Assembly: GCA_002418055.1 (NCBI GenBank)
Contig: DIDI01000017.1
Location: forward strand, 7,055 to 46,500
DNA: 39,446 bases
Source of the DNA: Lactobacillus sp. UBA5804
Lineage (GTDB): Bacteria; Bacillota; Bacilli; Lactobacillales; Lactobacillaceae
Direction: 5' to 3'
Below the pieces are notes generated by a model. The model was not told the origin of the DNA. It searched no databases and saw only the letters and a list, made by a program, of their open reading frames with translations. How positions within the stretch are numbered: position 1 is the first letter of the stretch; every line of letters starts with the position of its first letter. The position numbers and the translations under genes are program-made. Positions 7,978 to 16,735 of the stretch are shown here, piece by piece.

Positions 7978-9603
7978 TTATTTCAAGGTCACGGTTTTAA
8001 AGTCATAAGGAACCCCGGTTGGATTAAAGGAAACATTTTGTACCTTAGTCCGCAAAAGTTGTGGTTTAGCAACTTGGATCAACGGAATCGTACCTTGTGT
8101 ATTCATGAGTACTTTTTCCGCAGCTACCAGTTGTTGCCACCGCTTGGCAGGTTGACTACCGTAGTGGTTTTCGGCTAGGTCCAATAAATGATCAAATTTT
8201 GCATTGTGCCAACCGTTGTTGAGATAACTTGAGCCTGATTCGTAAACATCGAGGAAGTTAATCGGATCAGCAAAGACTGCTTGCCAGTTCTTAACGGTTA
8301 ATTCATAATTACCAGCACTTTGACGTTGAATTAACTGTGTGTAAGGCAGGCTTTGGATACTAATATCAACACCAGGGAGGCGATCAAGTTGACTTTGTAA
8401 GAATTCACCAGTTTGTTTAGCGGCATCTGTATCACTGACGAGCAGGGTGACTTTAATGCTGTGGATATCAGCTTCTTTATAGCCAGCTTGAAGTAGTTGC
8501 TTAGCCCTCGTCAAATCGTAGGCAGTGGCATTCTTAACGTAAGCGTCATTTTGGAATTCTGCGCCTGTTTGCGGGTTAGTACCCATCCCACTAGGAACAA
8601 AACCTTTAGCGGGAACTGAGCCATCTTTTAGGACATTGTTAGCAAGTTGGTTACGGTTAATAGCGTAAGAGAAAGCTTGGCGAATCTTTAAATTGGCAAA
8701 GGCTTTGACTTTATTCTGATTCAACTCAAGACGCTGAATGGCAGAAGCTAAGCGTTTGTGGTAGCCAGCTTGATGCTTATTTGCGGCTACTTGCTGGCCA
8801 CTCAGCTGAGTGGCATCAACCTTGCCCGCTTGGAAGAGGTTATAACTAGTTGTTGTTGATTCACTCACTTGCTCATTGACTTTGGTTAAGCGAACTTGTT
8901 TGGCATCCCAGTAATGCTTATTCTTTACCAAGGTCCATGATTTGTTGTTGCCTGTCCATTTGGTTAGGACGTAAGGACCAGAGGAGATGGTATAGCGAGA
9001 CTGAGTACCGTATAGTGAACCGGATTTTTGAATGAATTTTTGATTCTGCGGGAAGAATAGTGGCCATGAGAGCAAAATCTTGAAGTAGCTGAGCGGCCGA
9101 GTTAGTTCAATGCGCAAATGTGTCTTAGAAATCGCTGTTACACCAAGGCTACTTGGCTGCTTCTTGCCAGTGTTAATAGCCTGGGCATTTTTAATCTGGT
9201 AAAGGTAGAAGGCCATGGCCGATTTTGTCTTAGGCGTTAAAGTCCGGCGATAAGCATAGACAAAATCTTTAGCAGTTAGTGGGGTACCATTGGACCATTT
9301 AGCGTTTGAACGTAAGGTAAAATCGTAAGTTTTACTGTCGTTTGACACCTTTACTTGCTTGGCTAAAGCGAGCTTAGGATGGTTATGGCGATCTAACCGG
9401 TATAACCCGTCTCCCGTATTTAAGAGACCTTGAAAGCTTGTGGTATCAGTTGCAAGTGATGGGTCCTGAGTTGACAGCGGCATGGTTTCTGACCAGTTAA
9501 GGACTTTTTGTTGGTTAGTTGCTGATTTGGAATTACCGCAGGCAGTTAGGCCTAAAGCAGCTAGCAAGCAGCCGGCTACTAGTAATGAATGTTTAAGGGT
9601 CAT
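7978..9603 (-). CDS. OppA-like peptide ABC transporter substrate-binding lipoprotein (orphan)
   Basis: 541 residues from the ATG at 9603, which has AAGAAGGA about 10 bases upstream; the frame extends further upstream but without a ribosome site. A signal peptide ends in the lipobox LTAC-G. The mature part is a family 5 solute-binding protein, with a KWSNGTPLTAKDFVYAYRR segment and an RQAFSYAINRNQLANNVL segment typical of OppA/DppA. No permease or ATPase genes are adjacent, so it presumably works with an Opp transporter encoded elsewhere. Expression is predicted to be controlled by the T-box leader upstream, which ties it to amino acid starvation. Confidence 0.93.
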   Translation of the reverse strand: MTLKHSLLVAGCLLAALGLTACGNSKSATNQQKVLNWSETMPLSTQDPSLATDTTSFQGLLNTGDGLYRLDRHNHPKLALAKQVKVSNDSKTYDFTLRSNAKWSNGTPLTAKDFVYAYRRTLTPKTKSAMAFYLYQIKNAQAINTGKKQPSSLGVTAISKTHLRIELTRPLSYFKILLSWPLFFPQNQKFIQKSGSLYGTQSRYTISSGPYVLTKWTGNNKSWTLVKNKHYWDAKQVRLTKVNEQVSESTTTSYNLFQAGKVDATQLSGQQVAANKHQAGYHKRLASAIQRLELNQNKVKAFANLKIRQAFSYAINRNQLANNVLKDGSVPAKGFVPSGMGTNPQTGAEFQNDAYVKNATAYDLTRAKQLLQAGYKEADIHSIKVTLLVSDTDAAKQTGEFLQSQLDRLPGVDISIQSLPYTQLIQRQSAGNYELTVKNWQAVFADPINFLDVYESGSSYLNNGWHNAKFDHLLDLAENHYGSQPAKRWQQLVAAEKVLMNTQGTIPLIQVAKPQLLRTKVQNVSFNPTGVPYDFKTVTLK

Positions 9604-9669
9604 GAATGACGTCCTTCTTTCTGTGTAAATCATAATTTGAAAACCAATGAGTAGAAGCGCTTTGGCAAT

Positions 9670-9936
9670 TAAAAAACGCCCTATCGGATCAATTGATCCA
9701 ATAGGGCGCTTGGCGCGGTACCACCTATATACTTAGCTTGTTTCACGTACAATCGTTACAATACGCTACCGCTATATTGGGCGGACCCAGCACATCCTAA
9801 ATATCGGACATACGAGCTCGAAGGCCATATTCGCTTACGGCCACTCTCTTCTGTCTCACCAATTCAGAAGTCTCTGTAGGAGCTTAAGTAAGGTACTTTC
9901 CTTGTCATTGCTATGCAATTCTTCAACTTGGATATA
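9670..9936 (-). ncRNA. T-box riboswitch (leader of the oppA-like gene)
   Basis: On the minus strand the leader shows the T-box order of elements: AGTA at 9897-9894, a distal stem CTTCTG/CAGAAG with GGTG in its loop (about 9870-9849), a specifier loop flanked by CTTAC/GTAAG, the conserved antiterminator sequence AGGTGGTACCGCG (about 9726-9714), and a strong terminator hairpin with GCGCCCTAT arms and TTTTTT (about 9710-9671). The specifier region reads GCGAATATGGCC. Placing the codon directly after GAA gives TAT (Tyr, 9829-9827); one base later gives ATG (Met, 9828-9826). I cannot decide between them by eye. Confidence 0.93.
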
Positions 9937-9965
9937 ATCCTAGCTGAAGTTGGTTTAAATGTCAA
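9937..9965 (-). promoter_or_regulatory. Promoter of the T-box/oppA transcript
   Basis: Minus-strand TTGACA (9960-9965) and TAGGAT (9937-9942) with exactly 17 bases between, directly upstream of the T-box leader. Confidence 0.75.
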
Positions 9966-9988
9966 TTGTTAGTTTTAAATGACGCGCT

Positions 9989-11305
9989 TTATTTAGGCGC
10001 AATATTTAAAACCCACATAAAGACGATAAAGATAATAAAGAGCAGCCACATGATGGGGGTAATCTCTTTACCACGTTTAGCTGCGAGCATCGTAATTGGG
10101 TAAGCAATCATTCCCCAAGCTAAACCATCAGAGATGGAATAAGTGAGCGGCATCCCCACCATAATGAGAAAGGCAGGAACAGCAATTTCTAACTTCTTCC
10201 AGCTAATTTTGGCTAAATTCTGGGCCATTAAGACGCCGACCATAATTAACGCTGGGGCAGTAACTTGGTCCGTAATGACACTTAAGAGGGGACTGAAAAT
10301 CATACTGATTAAGAAGAAAATTCCGACAAATACGGCGGTTAGGCCAGAACGACCACCGACTGCAATTCCGGCACTAGATTCTACATAAGCCCCAACTGGT
10401 GAAGTCCCTAAGACTGAACCGGCCATCATGGCAGTTGAATCAGCCGCTAAAGCCTTACCAACACGAGGCATCTTGTTATCCTTCATGAGTCCTGCTTGTT
10501 GGACTAATCCAATTAAGGTACCAGTCGTATCAAAAAACGTGACCAGCAAGAAAGTTAAAACGATGACCCACATCTGCATGGAATTGATATCTTGGATATG
10601 GAACAAAGCTTGCCCAAAGGTCGGCGCCAAGCTCGGTGCAGTAGCAATATAAGTGCTAGGGAGCTGAATTTGGCCAATGATAATACCAAAGACGGCAGCA
10701 ACTACCATCCCGATAAAGATCGAACCAGGAACGTTTAAAATCATTAAAATGACGGTAACGCATAAACCTAAAATGGTAATCCAGACTTTGGGCGTGTTTA
10801 ATGGGCCAACCGTCACTAAAGTGGCCTTGCTGGCAGTGACTAAACCACCATTTTCTAAACCTAAGAAGGCAATAAATAAACCAATTCCGGCCGAAATCGC
10901 GAATTTTAAATCAGCTGGAATCGCATCGATAATCATTTCGCGTAATTTAAATAGCGTGATTAAAATAAAGATAAATGACGCCACGAAAACGGCTGCTAGG
11001 GCTGTTTGCCATTTAACGCCCATCCCGATACAAGCGGTATAGGTGAAGAAAGCATTAATGCCTAGGGCTGGTGCCGTAGCGATTGGGTAATTGGCAACTA
11101 GACCCATGATGAAACAGCCTAATGCACTGGCTAAGGCTGTTGCAGTGAAGACCGCACCCTTATCCATGCCACTGTCACCAAGTACACTCGGATTAACAAA
11201 TAAAATATATGACATGCTGACAAAAGTTGTTAAGCCGGCAAGTAATTCCCGCTTCACGTTCGTCCCCAGCTTATCTAAACTGAAGTACTTAGTTAAAGTA
11301 TTCAT
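9989..11305 (-). CDS. pbuG: NCS2/AzgA-type purine (hypoxanthine/guanine) permease
   Basis: 438 residues, about 12 membrane segments. Clear AzgA/PbuG signatures: an N-terminal RELLAGLTTFVSMSYILFVN segment, the TAPALGINAFFTYT motif, and VTFFDTTGTLIGL, which holds the family's acidic/Thr motif. It imports hypoxanthine/guanine, or possibly adenine, by proton symport. Single gene; the start has TGGAGGATGTAA before it. A PurBox-like sequence lies 21 bases upstream. No purine riboswitch is seen in its leader. It fits the nearby purine salvage genes (dak/dgk and the nucleoside ABC transporter). Confidence 0.9.
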   Translation of the reverse strand: MNTLTKYFSLDKLGTNVKRELLAGLTTFVSMSYILFVNPSVLGDSGMDKGAVFTATALASALGCFIMGLVANYPIATAPALGINAFFTYTACIGMGVKWQTALAAVFVASFIFILITLFKLREMIIDAIPADLKFAISAGIGLFIAFLGLENGGLVTASKATLVTVGPLNTPKVWITILGLCVTVILMILNVPGSIFIGMVVAAVFGIIIGQIQLPSTYIATAPSLAPTFGQALFHIQDINSMQMWVIVLTFLLVTFFDTTGTLIGLVQQAGLMKDNKMPRVGKALAADSTAMMAGSVLGTSPVGAYVESSAGIAVGGRSGLTAVFVGIFFLISMIFSPLLSVITDQVTAPALIMVGVLMAQNLAKISWKKLEIAVPAFLIMVGMPLTYSISDGLAWGMIAYPITMLAAKRGKEITPIMWLLFIIFIVFMWVLNIAPK

Positions 11306-11325
11306 TTACATCCTCCATGGTAATA

Positions 11326-11338
11326 ATTGTTCGTATAT
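11326..11338 (-). promoter_or_regulatory. PurBox-like sequence upstream of the purine permease
   Basis: On the minus strand ATATACGAACAAT matches the Gram-positive PurR box (AWWWCCGAACWWT) at 12 of 13 positions. Only one copy is seen, and it lies between the likely promoter and the start codon. Confidence 0.35.
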
Positions 11339-11455
11339 TATTTTTAAAATGCCATAAACAAACTCTATCACTGTTATATATTCTTGTAAACACGAATTAT
11401 AAAAAGGCTGGTTACTTGAAAAAGAGTTACTTTATTTAAAAGCCAGCAAGCATTA

Positions 11456-11487
11456 TTGCTACCGCTTTCAATTAGCTGCTATATAAT
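11456..11487 (+). promoter_or_regulatory. Promoter region with a cre-like site for the GlcD-type oxidase gene
   Basis: TATAAT at 11482-11487 is the likely -10 box. The -35 region is covered by TTGCTACCGCTTTCA (11456-11470), which matches the CcpA cre consensus WTGNAANCGNWNNCW with one mismatch. A site over the -35 box would give catabolite repression (inference). Confidence 0.45.
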
Positions 11488-11544
11488 AAGGGAGTTGGCA
11501 TTCAAACAGGCCATCGCTAGTAATCATAATTATGGAGGTAGAGT

Positions 11545-12951
11545 ATGAGTTATCATCACTTAACAGCAGACGACATTAAAATACTACGGTCGTATATTGC
11601 TGACCCGGCGCGTGTTATCACGGAACCAACAGCGCATTGGGATCATGATCAATTTAAGACGGTTAGAGCTATGCCGGATTTGGTAATTCAGCCAGCAACT
11701 AATGATGAAGTGGTCAAAGTGGTTAAATATGCGAGTGACCATCTAATTCCGTTAGTTCCACGTGGAAACTCAACGGGCTTAATGGGAGCTAATTTGACGA
11801 TTCATGGGGGGATTTCACTCGACATGGTCAAGCTTAATCGCATTTTGTCCTATGATCCTGGTTCACTGACACTGACAGTCCAAGCTGGGGCGAGGTTAAA
11901 GGATATTGAAGACTATTTAGCAGATAAACCATTTACTTATATGCCGGCACCAGCGATGCACTGGGCGACGATTGGTGGCAATGTTGCTACGAATGCCGGG
12001 GGCTTGAAGGCAATCAAGTATGGCGTGACGAGAGAGCATATTCGGAGCTTGAAAGTTGCGTTAACGGATGGTAAACTCTACACTTTTGGTTCTAAGGCAG
12101 TTAAGTCCAGTTCCGGCTATGCACTAAAAGACTTAATCATTGGTTCCGAAGGAACTTTAGGGGTCGTTTGTGAAGTAGCTCTGCGCTTATATCCACGTCC
12201 ACGGCATATCATTAACGCTGTCATTCCTTTTGATACGCTGAAGCATGCGATTCAATCTGTTCCCGCAATTTTAGCTTCAGGAGTTGAACCTACCACTGTG
12301 GAATTCATGGGGCGCAAAGTCTTAAATCTTTGGGAAAAATTTTATAATCAAAAATTCCCAATCACTGAGGGTGATGGCTTTATTATCTTAGGACTCGATG
12401 CCTTCACGCCAGGCGAATTAACTGCCATGCTAGAAACAGCGGTTGCCGCCACTAAAGCTTTTAATGCATTTGATCCAGTGGTGCTGGATGCCGCTAGTCA
12501 TGAGGCAAAAGTCATTTGGGATGCGCGGGAGGCGTTACTGCTTGCCATTCAGAAATCAACCCCACAAATGGATGAAGTGGATGTTTCGGTTCCGATTAAT
12601 CATATTCCGGATGTGTTGCAGCGAATTGATGAATTGGAACAGGAAACGGGGATGCGAATTCCTAATTTTGGTCACGCTGGTGATGGCAATTTACATATTT
12701 ATCTCTGCTCGGATCAGCTATCGGCAACAGCTTTTGCCCAAAAACGTGATCTTGTCATTCGTGAACTTTATAAAACTGCTGCAGCGGTCGATGGCAATAT
12801 GTCTGGTGAACATGGCATCGGCTATGCACGTAAAGATTATTTTGAAGGCTACTATGGCAAAGCTTATACGTCTTTGTTAAGACGAATTAAGCAGCTATTT
12901 GATCCGAATGGTGTGCTTAATCCTGATAAAATTTTTCCGTTACATGAGTAA
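11545..12951 (+). CDS. FAD-linked oxidase, GlcD / D-lactate dehydrogenase type
   Basis: 468 residues, the normal GlcD length. The N-terminal FAD_binding_4 (PCMH) domain has VPRGNSTGLMGA and the GGNVATNAGG and GSEGTLGVV flavin-contact motifs. The C-terminal FAD-oxidase C domain has DVSVPINHIPD, NFGHAGDGNLH and GEHGIGYARKDYF, followed by FDPNGVLNPDKIF. It oxidises a 2-hydroxy acid such as D-lactate or glycolate; the substrate is not decided. TATGGAGGT lies 7 bases before the ATG. Single-gene unit with a cre-like promoter and a strong terminator. It may work against the D-2-hydroxyacid dehydrogenase at 14566-15570, but that is speculative. Confidence 0.9.
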   Translation: MSYHHLTADDIKILRSYIADPARVITEPTAHWDHDQFKTVRAMPDLVIQPATNDEVVKVVKYASDHLIPLVPRGNSTGLMGANLTIHGGISLDMVKLNRILSYDPGSLTLTVQAGARLKDIEDYLADKPFTYMPAPAMHWATIGGNVATNAGGLKAIKYGVTREHIRSLKVALTDGKLYTFGSKAVKSSSGYALKDLIIGSEGTLGVVCEVALRLYPRPRHIINAVIPFDTLKHAIQSVPAILASGVEPTTVEFMGRKVLNLWEKFYNQKFPITEGDGFIILGLDAFTPGELTAMLETAVAATKAFNAFDPVVLDAASHEAKVIWDAREALLLAIQKSTPQMDEVDVSVPINHIPDVLQRIDELEQETGMRIPNFGHAGDGNLHIYLCSDQLSATAFAQKRDLVIRELYKTAAAVDGNMSGEHGIGYARKDYFEGYYGKAYTSLLRRIKQLFDPNGVLNPDKIFPLHE

Positions 12952-12960
12952 ATAAAATTT

Positions 12961-12998
12961 AAAAAAGCGTCCTAGTCAACACTAGGACGCTTTTTTTA
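12961..12998. terminator. Bidirectional terminator between the FAD oxidase gene and dgk
   Basis: Eleven-base stem AGCGTCCTAGT/ACTAGGACGCT with loop CAAC, an A-tract before it and TTTTTTT after it. Suits both convergent genes. Confidence 0.92.
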
Positions 12999-13009
12999 TG
13001 ATGAAGTGA

Positions 13010-13681
13010 TTAAGCTTTTGGTTGCCAATCTTTAGGTAGTTTACCAATTTCTTGGAGTTTATTGGTAATGGCATCTAGGACCGACTGCCGGTCCTGTTGA
13101 CTCGCCATGAAATCAAACTTATCACCATCGATTTCCATTTTCGGTGAATAATGATACTTTTGATACCAAGGCTTGTAGTAATCAAGCAAATTTTGATAAT
13201 AATCAGCTAGTGTTGGGTCATAGCTTAATTGTTCGAAGGAACGTCCCCGACGTCTGATCCGTTCTAGCATAGTGTCGTAAGAGACATTAATGTGAACTAG
13301 CAAGTCAGGCTGCTTCTTCGGCATCCGTTTGAGTTCACTCATCATATTGTTTAAAAGATCATAATAAGTGGTGAGTTCTTCATGCGTCGCACGACCAATA
13401 TCAGCATTCATTTGGAAGAAGAGAGCATCTTCGTAGATAGAACGGTCGAGCACATTGTTATCGTTGCTCAAGGCGGCCTTGATGCTCCGAAAACGTGTGT
13501 TTAGAAAATATACTTGTAGTAAAAAAGCATACTTTTTTGGATCAGCATAAAATAAAGGTAGGACGGGATTGTCGTCGACACTTTCATAAAATGGCTTGGT
13601 CCCAATATATTTGGCTAAAATACCTGTTAGACTGGATTTTCCGGCTCCAATTGGCCCACTTAAAACAATAACGGTCATCAC
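13010..13681 (-). CDS. dgk: Deoxyguanosine kinase subunit of a heterodimeric dAK/dGK
   Basis: 223 residues. P-loop LSGPIGAGKSSLTG at residues 7-20, the DRSIYEDALFF motif (ERS/DRS plus a catalytic acidic residue), and the arginine-rich lid around RIRRRGRSFEQ. Deoxyribonucleoside kinase family. It is paralogous to the gene 10 bases upstream. Gene order, length and the ESVDDNPVLPLFYADPKKYA segment match the dGK subunit of the Lactobacillus acidophilus enzyme as I remember it; which subunit is which rests on that comparison. The protein phosphorylates deoxyguanosine with ATP for dNTP salvage, in complex with the dAK subunit. Confidence 0.88.
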   Translation of the reverse strand: MMTVIVLSGPIGAGKSSLTGILAKYIGTKPFYESVDDNPVLPLFYADPKKYAFLLQVYFLNTRFRSIKAALSNDNNVLDRSIYEDALFFQMNADIGRATHEELTTYYDLLNNMMSELKRMPKKQPDLLVHINVSYDTMLERIRRRGRSFEQLSYDPTLADYYQNLLDYYKPWYQKYHYSPKMEIDGDKFDFMASQQDRQSVLDAITNKLQEIGKLPKDWQPKA

Positions 13682-13691
13682 GTTCCTTCTT

Positions 13692-14339
13692 TTAAAGTTT
13701 ACCTAATTCGTGCAACTTCTGATCAATTTGTGCTAAAACAGCCTTTTTTGCTGCTTCATCAGTCACAAAATCATATTTATCACTGTTAATCACAAGCTTA
13801 GGTGATGCTTGATAATTTTCGTACCAAGGTTGGTAGTAACTAATTAGTCGTGCATAATAATCCTTTAAGCCCGGATCGGTTGATAACTGTTCGAATTCTC
13901 GACCACGCTTTTCAATGCGCTTAAGCATTGTTGATAGCGAGACTTTAATGTAAATCAATAAGTCTGGTTTCTTATTCGGATTGCCCGGCGTTTCTGCCAT
14001 CATGTTATCTAGTAGATTGTTGTAGATTTTAAACTCGGTCTTGTCTGCGATGCCACTGTCAGCGTTCATCTTAAAAAAGAGTGAATCTTCATAAATTGAA
14101 CGGTCAGAAACACTATTTTTTTCTTGGATTGCTTGACTAATTTGTGCCAGTCGGTGGTTGAGTAAATAAATATTGAGCAAAAAAGTATACCGCTTCATGT
14201 CCTTGTAATACAGCGGCAAAACAGGGTTATTGTCAACCCCTTCGAAGTATGCTTTGGTTCCCAAATGTTCGGCTAAAATGCCTGTTAAACTGGATTTTCC
14301 GGCTCCAATTGGCCCACTTAAAACAATAACTTGAATCAC
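13692..14339 (-). CDS. dak: Deoxyadenosine kinase subunit of a heterodimeric dAK/dGK
   Basis: 215 residues. It has the same P-loop as its partner (LSGPIGAGKSSLTG), DRSIYEDSLFF in the middle and a RIEKRGREFEQ lid. The EGVDNNPVLPLYYKDMKRY segment and the 215-residue length correspond to the dAK subunit of L. acidophilus. First gene of the pair. The first 60 coding-strand bases after the start region match dgk at 58 of 60 positions, while the rest is clearly diverged. Phosphorylates deoxyadenosine; cytoplasmic salvage. Confidence 0.88.
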   Translation of the reverse strand: MIQVIVLSGPIGAGKSSLTGILAEHLGTKAYFEGVDNNPVLPLYYKDMKRYTFLLNIYLLNHRLAQISQAIQEKNSVSDRSIYEDSLFFKMNADSGIADKTEFKIYNNLLDNMMAETPGNPNKKPDLLIYIKVSLSTMLKRIEKRGREFEQLSTDPGLKDYYARLISYYQPWYENYQASPKLVINSDKYDFVTDEAAKKAVLAQIDQKLHELGKL

Positions 14340-14372
14340 ATTCTTTCTACCAGATATAGCGTATATACTACT

Positions 14373-14401
14373 AGTCTATGCAAGATATAGGGGATAATCA
14401 A
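14373..14401 (-). promoter_or_regulatory. Promoter of the dak-dgk operon
   Basis: Minus-strand TTGATT (14396-14401) and TAGACT (14373-14378) with a 17-base spacer, ending about 33 bases before the dak start codon. Confidence 0.55.
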
Positions 14402-14493
14402 GTTTATTTTTAATTAGCCTAATACCTTAAAAGTCAAGTGAGTTGCTTTTAAATCGATAAATTGTTTGTTATTTAATATTAGATGATTTAAAA

Positions 14494-14527
14494 CAAACAA
14501 AAACCCGTAAGCTTGACTTACGGGTTT
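14494..14527 (-). terminator. Terminator of the AEC carrier / hydroxyacid dehydrogenase operon
   Basis: Inverted repeat AAACCCGTAAG / CTTACGGGTTT with a 5-base loop, followed on the minus strand by a T-rich run. It lies about 40 bases after the dehydrogenase stop codon. The rest of the 14402-14565 gap shows no gene. Confidence 0.85.
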
Positions 14528-14565
14528 AAGCTTGATGATCAAAATAGTAATTGGTCTTTCAAAAA

Positions 14566-15570
14566 TTATCCCTGATAACTGACCATGTTTTTCGTCCGAC
14601 CAGTGGTCAACATTTCATGGAAGTTATCATATGAAATTGAAATCATGTCTGACAGTGCTTGTTCGGTGAAGGATCCCATATGTGGTGTTAGCAACACTCG
14701 CGGATATAGTCCCATCAGTTCACGGACACCAGCATTAGGAATGTCAGCAATATTAGCAAAATGATGGCCATTAATTTTGGTTTCATCAATAACAACATCG
14801 GCACCATATCCAGCAATTGTGCCGGATTTAACGGCTTCAGCAACAGCTACTGTGTCAGCTAACTCGCCGCGAGCTGTGTTAACGAGATAAGCAGTAGGCT
14901 TCATTTGCTTCAGGAAAGCAGCGTTAACTAAATTTTCATTTTTCCCTGGAAAATACGGAACATGAACTGAAATCACATCACTTTGAGCAATTAAATCAGC
15001 CTGGTTAACAAATTCGACATACTGTTTCGCAAAATCTGATGGATAAGGGTCATAAGCTAATACCCGCGCGCCCATTGCACGCCACAGTTTACCTTCAATT
15101 GCGCCAATTTTGCCGGCACCGAAAATGCCGACCGTTAAAGTTTGGAATTCATTTGCGAAGTATGCTGGTTCGACGGTAAAGTCGCCTGCTTGCACTTGGT
15201 TAGCTGCTTGTGTGACATGGCGTACTAGGCTACATCCTAAGGTAAAGGCTAAATTGGCTACGGCGTAAGGCGAGTAGTTAGGCACTCGTGAAATATTGAT
15301 GCCTAATTCTTTGGCAGCTTTTAGATCGTAATGATTAAAGCCGACGGTTCGGGTAAAGACGAGTTTAATTCCATAAGATTGAAATTTAGTCAGATTTTGA
15401 CGATCACAAACACAGTTACCACGGACTAAGACTGCGTCACAGCCTTCTGATTCAGTTACATTGTCATGATTCAAGTATTCTGGAACTAGTTTCAAGTCAT
15501 AATTGTAACGGTTTAATTTTTTAAAGTAGGCCTCTTCTAAAGGGCGAACACCATAACAAGCGATTTTCAT
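14566..15570 (-). CDS. D-2-hydroxyacid dehydrogenase (D-lactate / D-hydroxyisocaproate type)
   Basis: 334 residues, normal for the family. NAD-binding Rossmann motif GIFGAGKIG near residue 150 with a downstream acidic residue in YDPYP, which suggests NAD preference. Catalytic Arg in VNTARGELAD, Glu in ADVVIDETKI and His in LLTPHMGSF are all present. It reversibly reduces a 2-oxo acid to the D-2-hydroxy acid. Its start lies 22 bases after the AEC carrier stop codon, so the two form an operon. D-lactate, D-2-hydroxyisocaproate and related acids are all possible substrates. Confidence 0.88.
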   Translation of the reverse strand: MKIACYGVRPLEEAYFKKLNRYNYDLKLVPEYLNHDNVTESEGCDAVLVRGNCVCDRQNLTKFQSYGIKLVFTRTVGFNHYDLKAAKELGINISRVPNYSPYAVANLAFTLGCSLVRHVTQAANQVQAGDFTVEPAYFANEFQTLTVGIFGAGKIGAIEGKLWRAMGARVLAYDPYPSDFAKQYVEFVNQADLIAQSDVISVHVPYFPGKNENLVNAAFLKQMKPTAYLVNTARGELADTVAVAEAVKSGTIAGYGADVVIDETKINGHHFANIADIPNAGVRELMGLYPRVLLTPHMGSFTEQALSDMISISYDNFHEMLTTGRTKNMVSYQG

Positions 15571-15592
15571 GATTAATAAATCCTTTCTTTAA

Positions 15593-16666
15593 CTAATGAA
15601 ATAAACCGGTTTGATTCAAGATATTCAGTACTGCAATCCAGATTGGCATCATAATAACGGCGGAAATGGTTGAAAGTAACGATGCGTTTGACGACAGGAC
15701 GGCCTCACGGTCATATGAGATGGCGTAGGCTGAAGCGACTGCAGCCGTTGGTGTGGCCATCATAATGACGATGGTCGCAATGGCCACGAAACTGAGGGGC
15801 ATGATATGGGTAATATCCAACAAAACGAGAATAACGATATTGATTAATGGAACTAGAATCACTTTATTAAAAGAATAATACCAAGCAAGTTTATTAGCAG
15901 CGGCATCTTTAACTGAGATAGAGCCCAGGGTACAACCGATGGCCAGCCAAGCTAGTGGTGAAGCTAAACCGGCTAGATAATTTAGTGGCCGCCAGAGCCA
16001 GACTGCCGTTTGGTCAATCCGGTAAAAGGCTACGTGGGCCATTCCTGCTGCTGGAACACCGTTGTTCATTAAAGGTACAGTGACTTGCGGAACAATTCCT
16101 TGAATAATCCATAAAAAGAGTCCTAAAAAGGTCGCAATCACGATGGGATTTAGGAACATTTTTTCAACATTTTTAACTTCCATCTTTAAGCCACTCATTT
16201 TGATATAAGCATAAGAATAAAGGAAAATCCGGTAGCCGATATTAAAAATTGAGGAATAAATCACACCTTTAGCACCATAAATAGCACCGACAATGGGAAT
16301 TCCGAAGAAGGTGGTTGAACCAAAAGTTGTCAGAATAGCCATCACATCACGACGGTCTTTAGTTTCACGACCATATAGTAATGGCGTGACAAAAATCAAG
16401 ATAACATAAACGATAATCCCCCAGATCAGAATACCAATGCCTTGATGCAATGACTTGGGATCAATCGGTTGCATGAAGGAGTTGAAGGCTAGAGCTGGTA
16501 GTGCCACCGCCAAAACAACTTTGGTTAAAACTTTTCCAAATTTTTCACCAAATGTTCCTTGTTTGCGTAGCCAAAAGCCTAATAAAATAATAAAAATAGT
16601 TGACGTAATTGCGGAAACAATCGCTGAATTAGTGAATGTTTTTACAATTGCTGACTCAATACTCAC
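15593..16666 (-). CDS. AEC family (auxin efflux carrier-like) organic acid transporter
   Basis: 357 residues, about ten hydrophobic segments in two halves. Family features include ALPALAFNSF in the first half, TFFGIPIVGAIYGAKGV in the middle and MATPTAAVASAYAISYDRE near the C-terminus. Bacterial AEC members next to dehydrogenases or malolactic genes carry organic acids. Paired with the D-2-hydroxyacid dehydrogenase, it may move a 2-oxo or 2-hydroxy acid (inference). First gene of the two-gene operon. Confidence 0.87.
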   Translation of the reverse strand: MSIESAIVKTFTNSAIVSAITSTIFIILLGFWLRKQGTFGEKFGKVLTKVVLAVALPALAFNSFMQPIDPKSLHQGIGILIWGIIVYVILIFVTPLLYGRETKDRRDVMAILTTFGSTTFFGIPIVGAIYGAKGVIYSSIFNIGYRIFLYSYAYIKMSGLKMEVKNVEKMFLNPIVIATFLGLFLWIIQGIVPQVTVPLMNNGVPAAGMAHVAFYRIDQTAVWLWRPLNYLAGLASPLAWLAIGCTLGSISVKDAAANKLAWYYSFNKVILVPLINIVILVLLDITHIMPLSFVAIATIVIMMATPTAAVASAYAISYDREAVLSSNASLLSTISAVIMMPIWIAVLNILNQTGLFH

Positions 16667-16691
16667 TTTTTTACCTCCAAAGTTAATTAAA

Positions 16692-16735
16692 TAGCCAATT
16701 AGTACTATTTTATTTTAAGCTTATTGGCTAATCTT
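16692..16735 (-). promoter_or_regulatory. Promoter with overlapping inverted repeat before the AEC carrier gene
   Basis: Minus-strand TTGTTA followed after 17 bases by TAAAAT makes a plausible promoter starting near 16740. TAGCCAAT (16692-16699) and ATTGGCTA (16723-16730) are 8-base arms, 31 bases apart, surrounding the -10 region, as expected for a repressor operator. No adjacent regulator gene is visible. The rest of 16736-16860 holds no recognisable element. Confidence 0.4.

Noticed and set aside
10143..11357. Several plus-strand open frames opposite the purine permease gene
   Set aside because: They are shadows of a strongly supported membrane protein gene, with no ribosome sites and unusual Lys/Pro/Thr-rich composition.
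11306..11460. Purine riboswitch in front of the purine permease gene
   Set aside because: The conserved loop and junction sequences of the purine riboswitch are not present on the minus strand.
12443..12880. 145-codon frame inside the FAD oxidase gene
   Set aside because: Out-of-frame overlap with conserved catalytic motifs; composition rich in Met, Arg and Phe, unlike a real protein.
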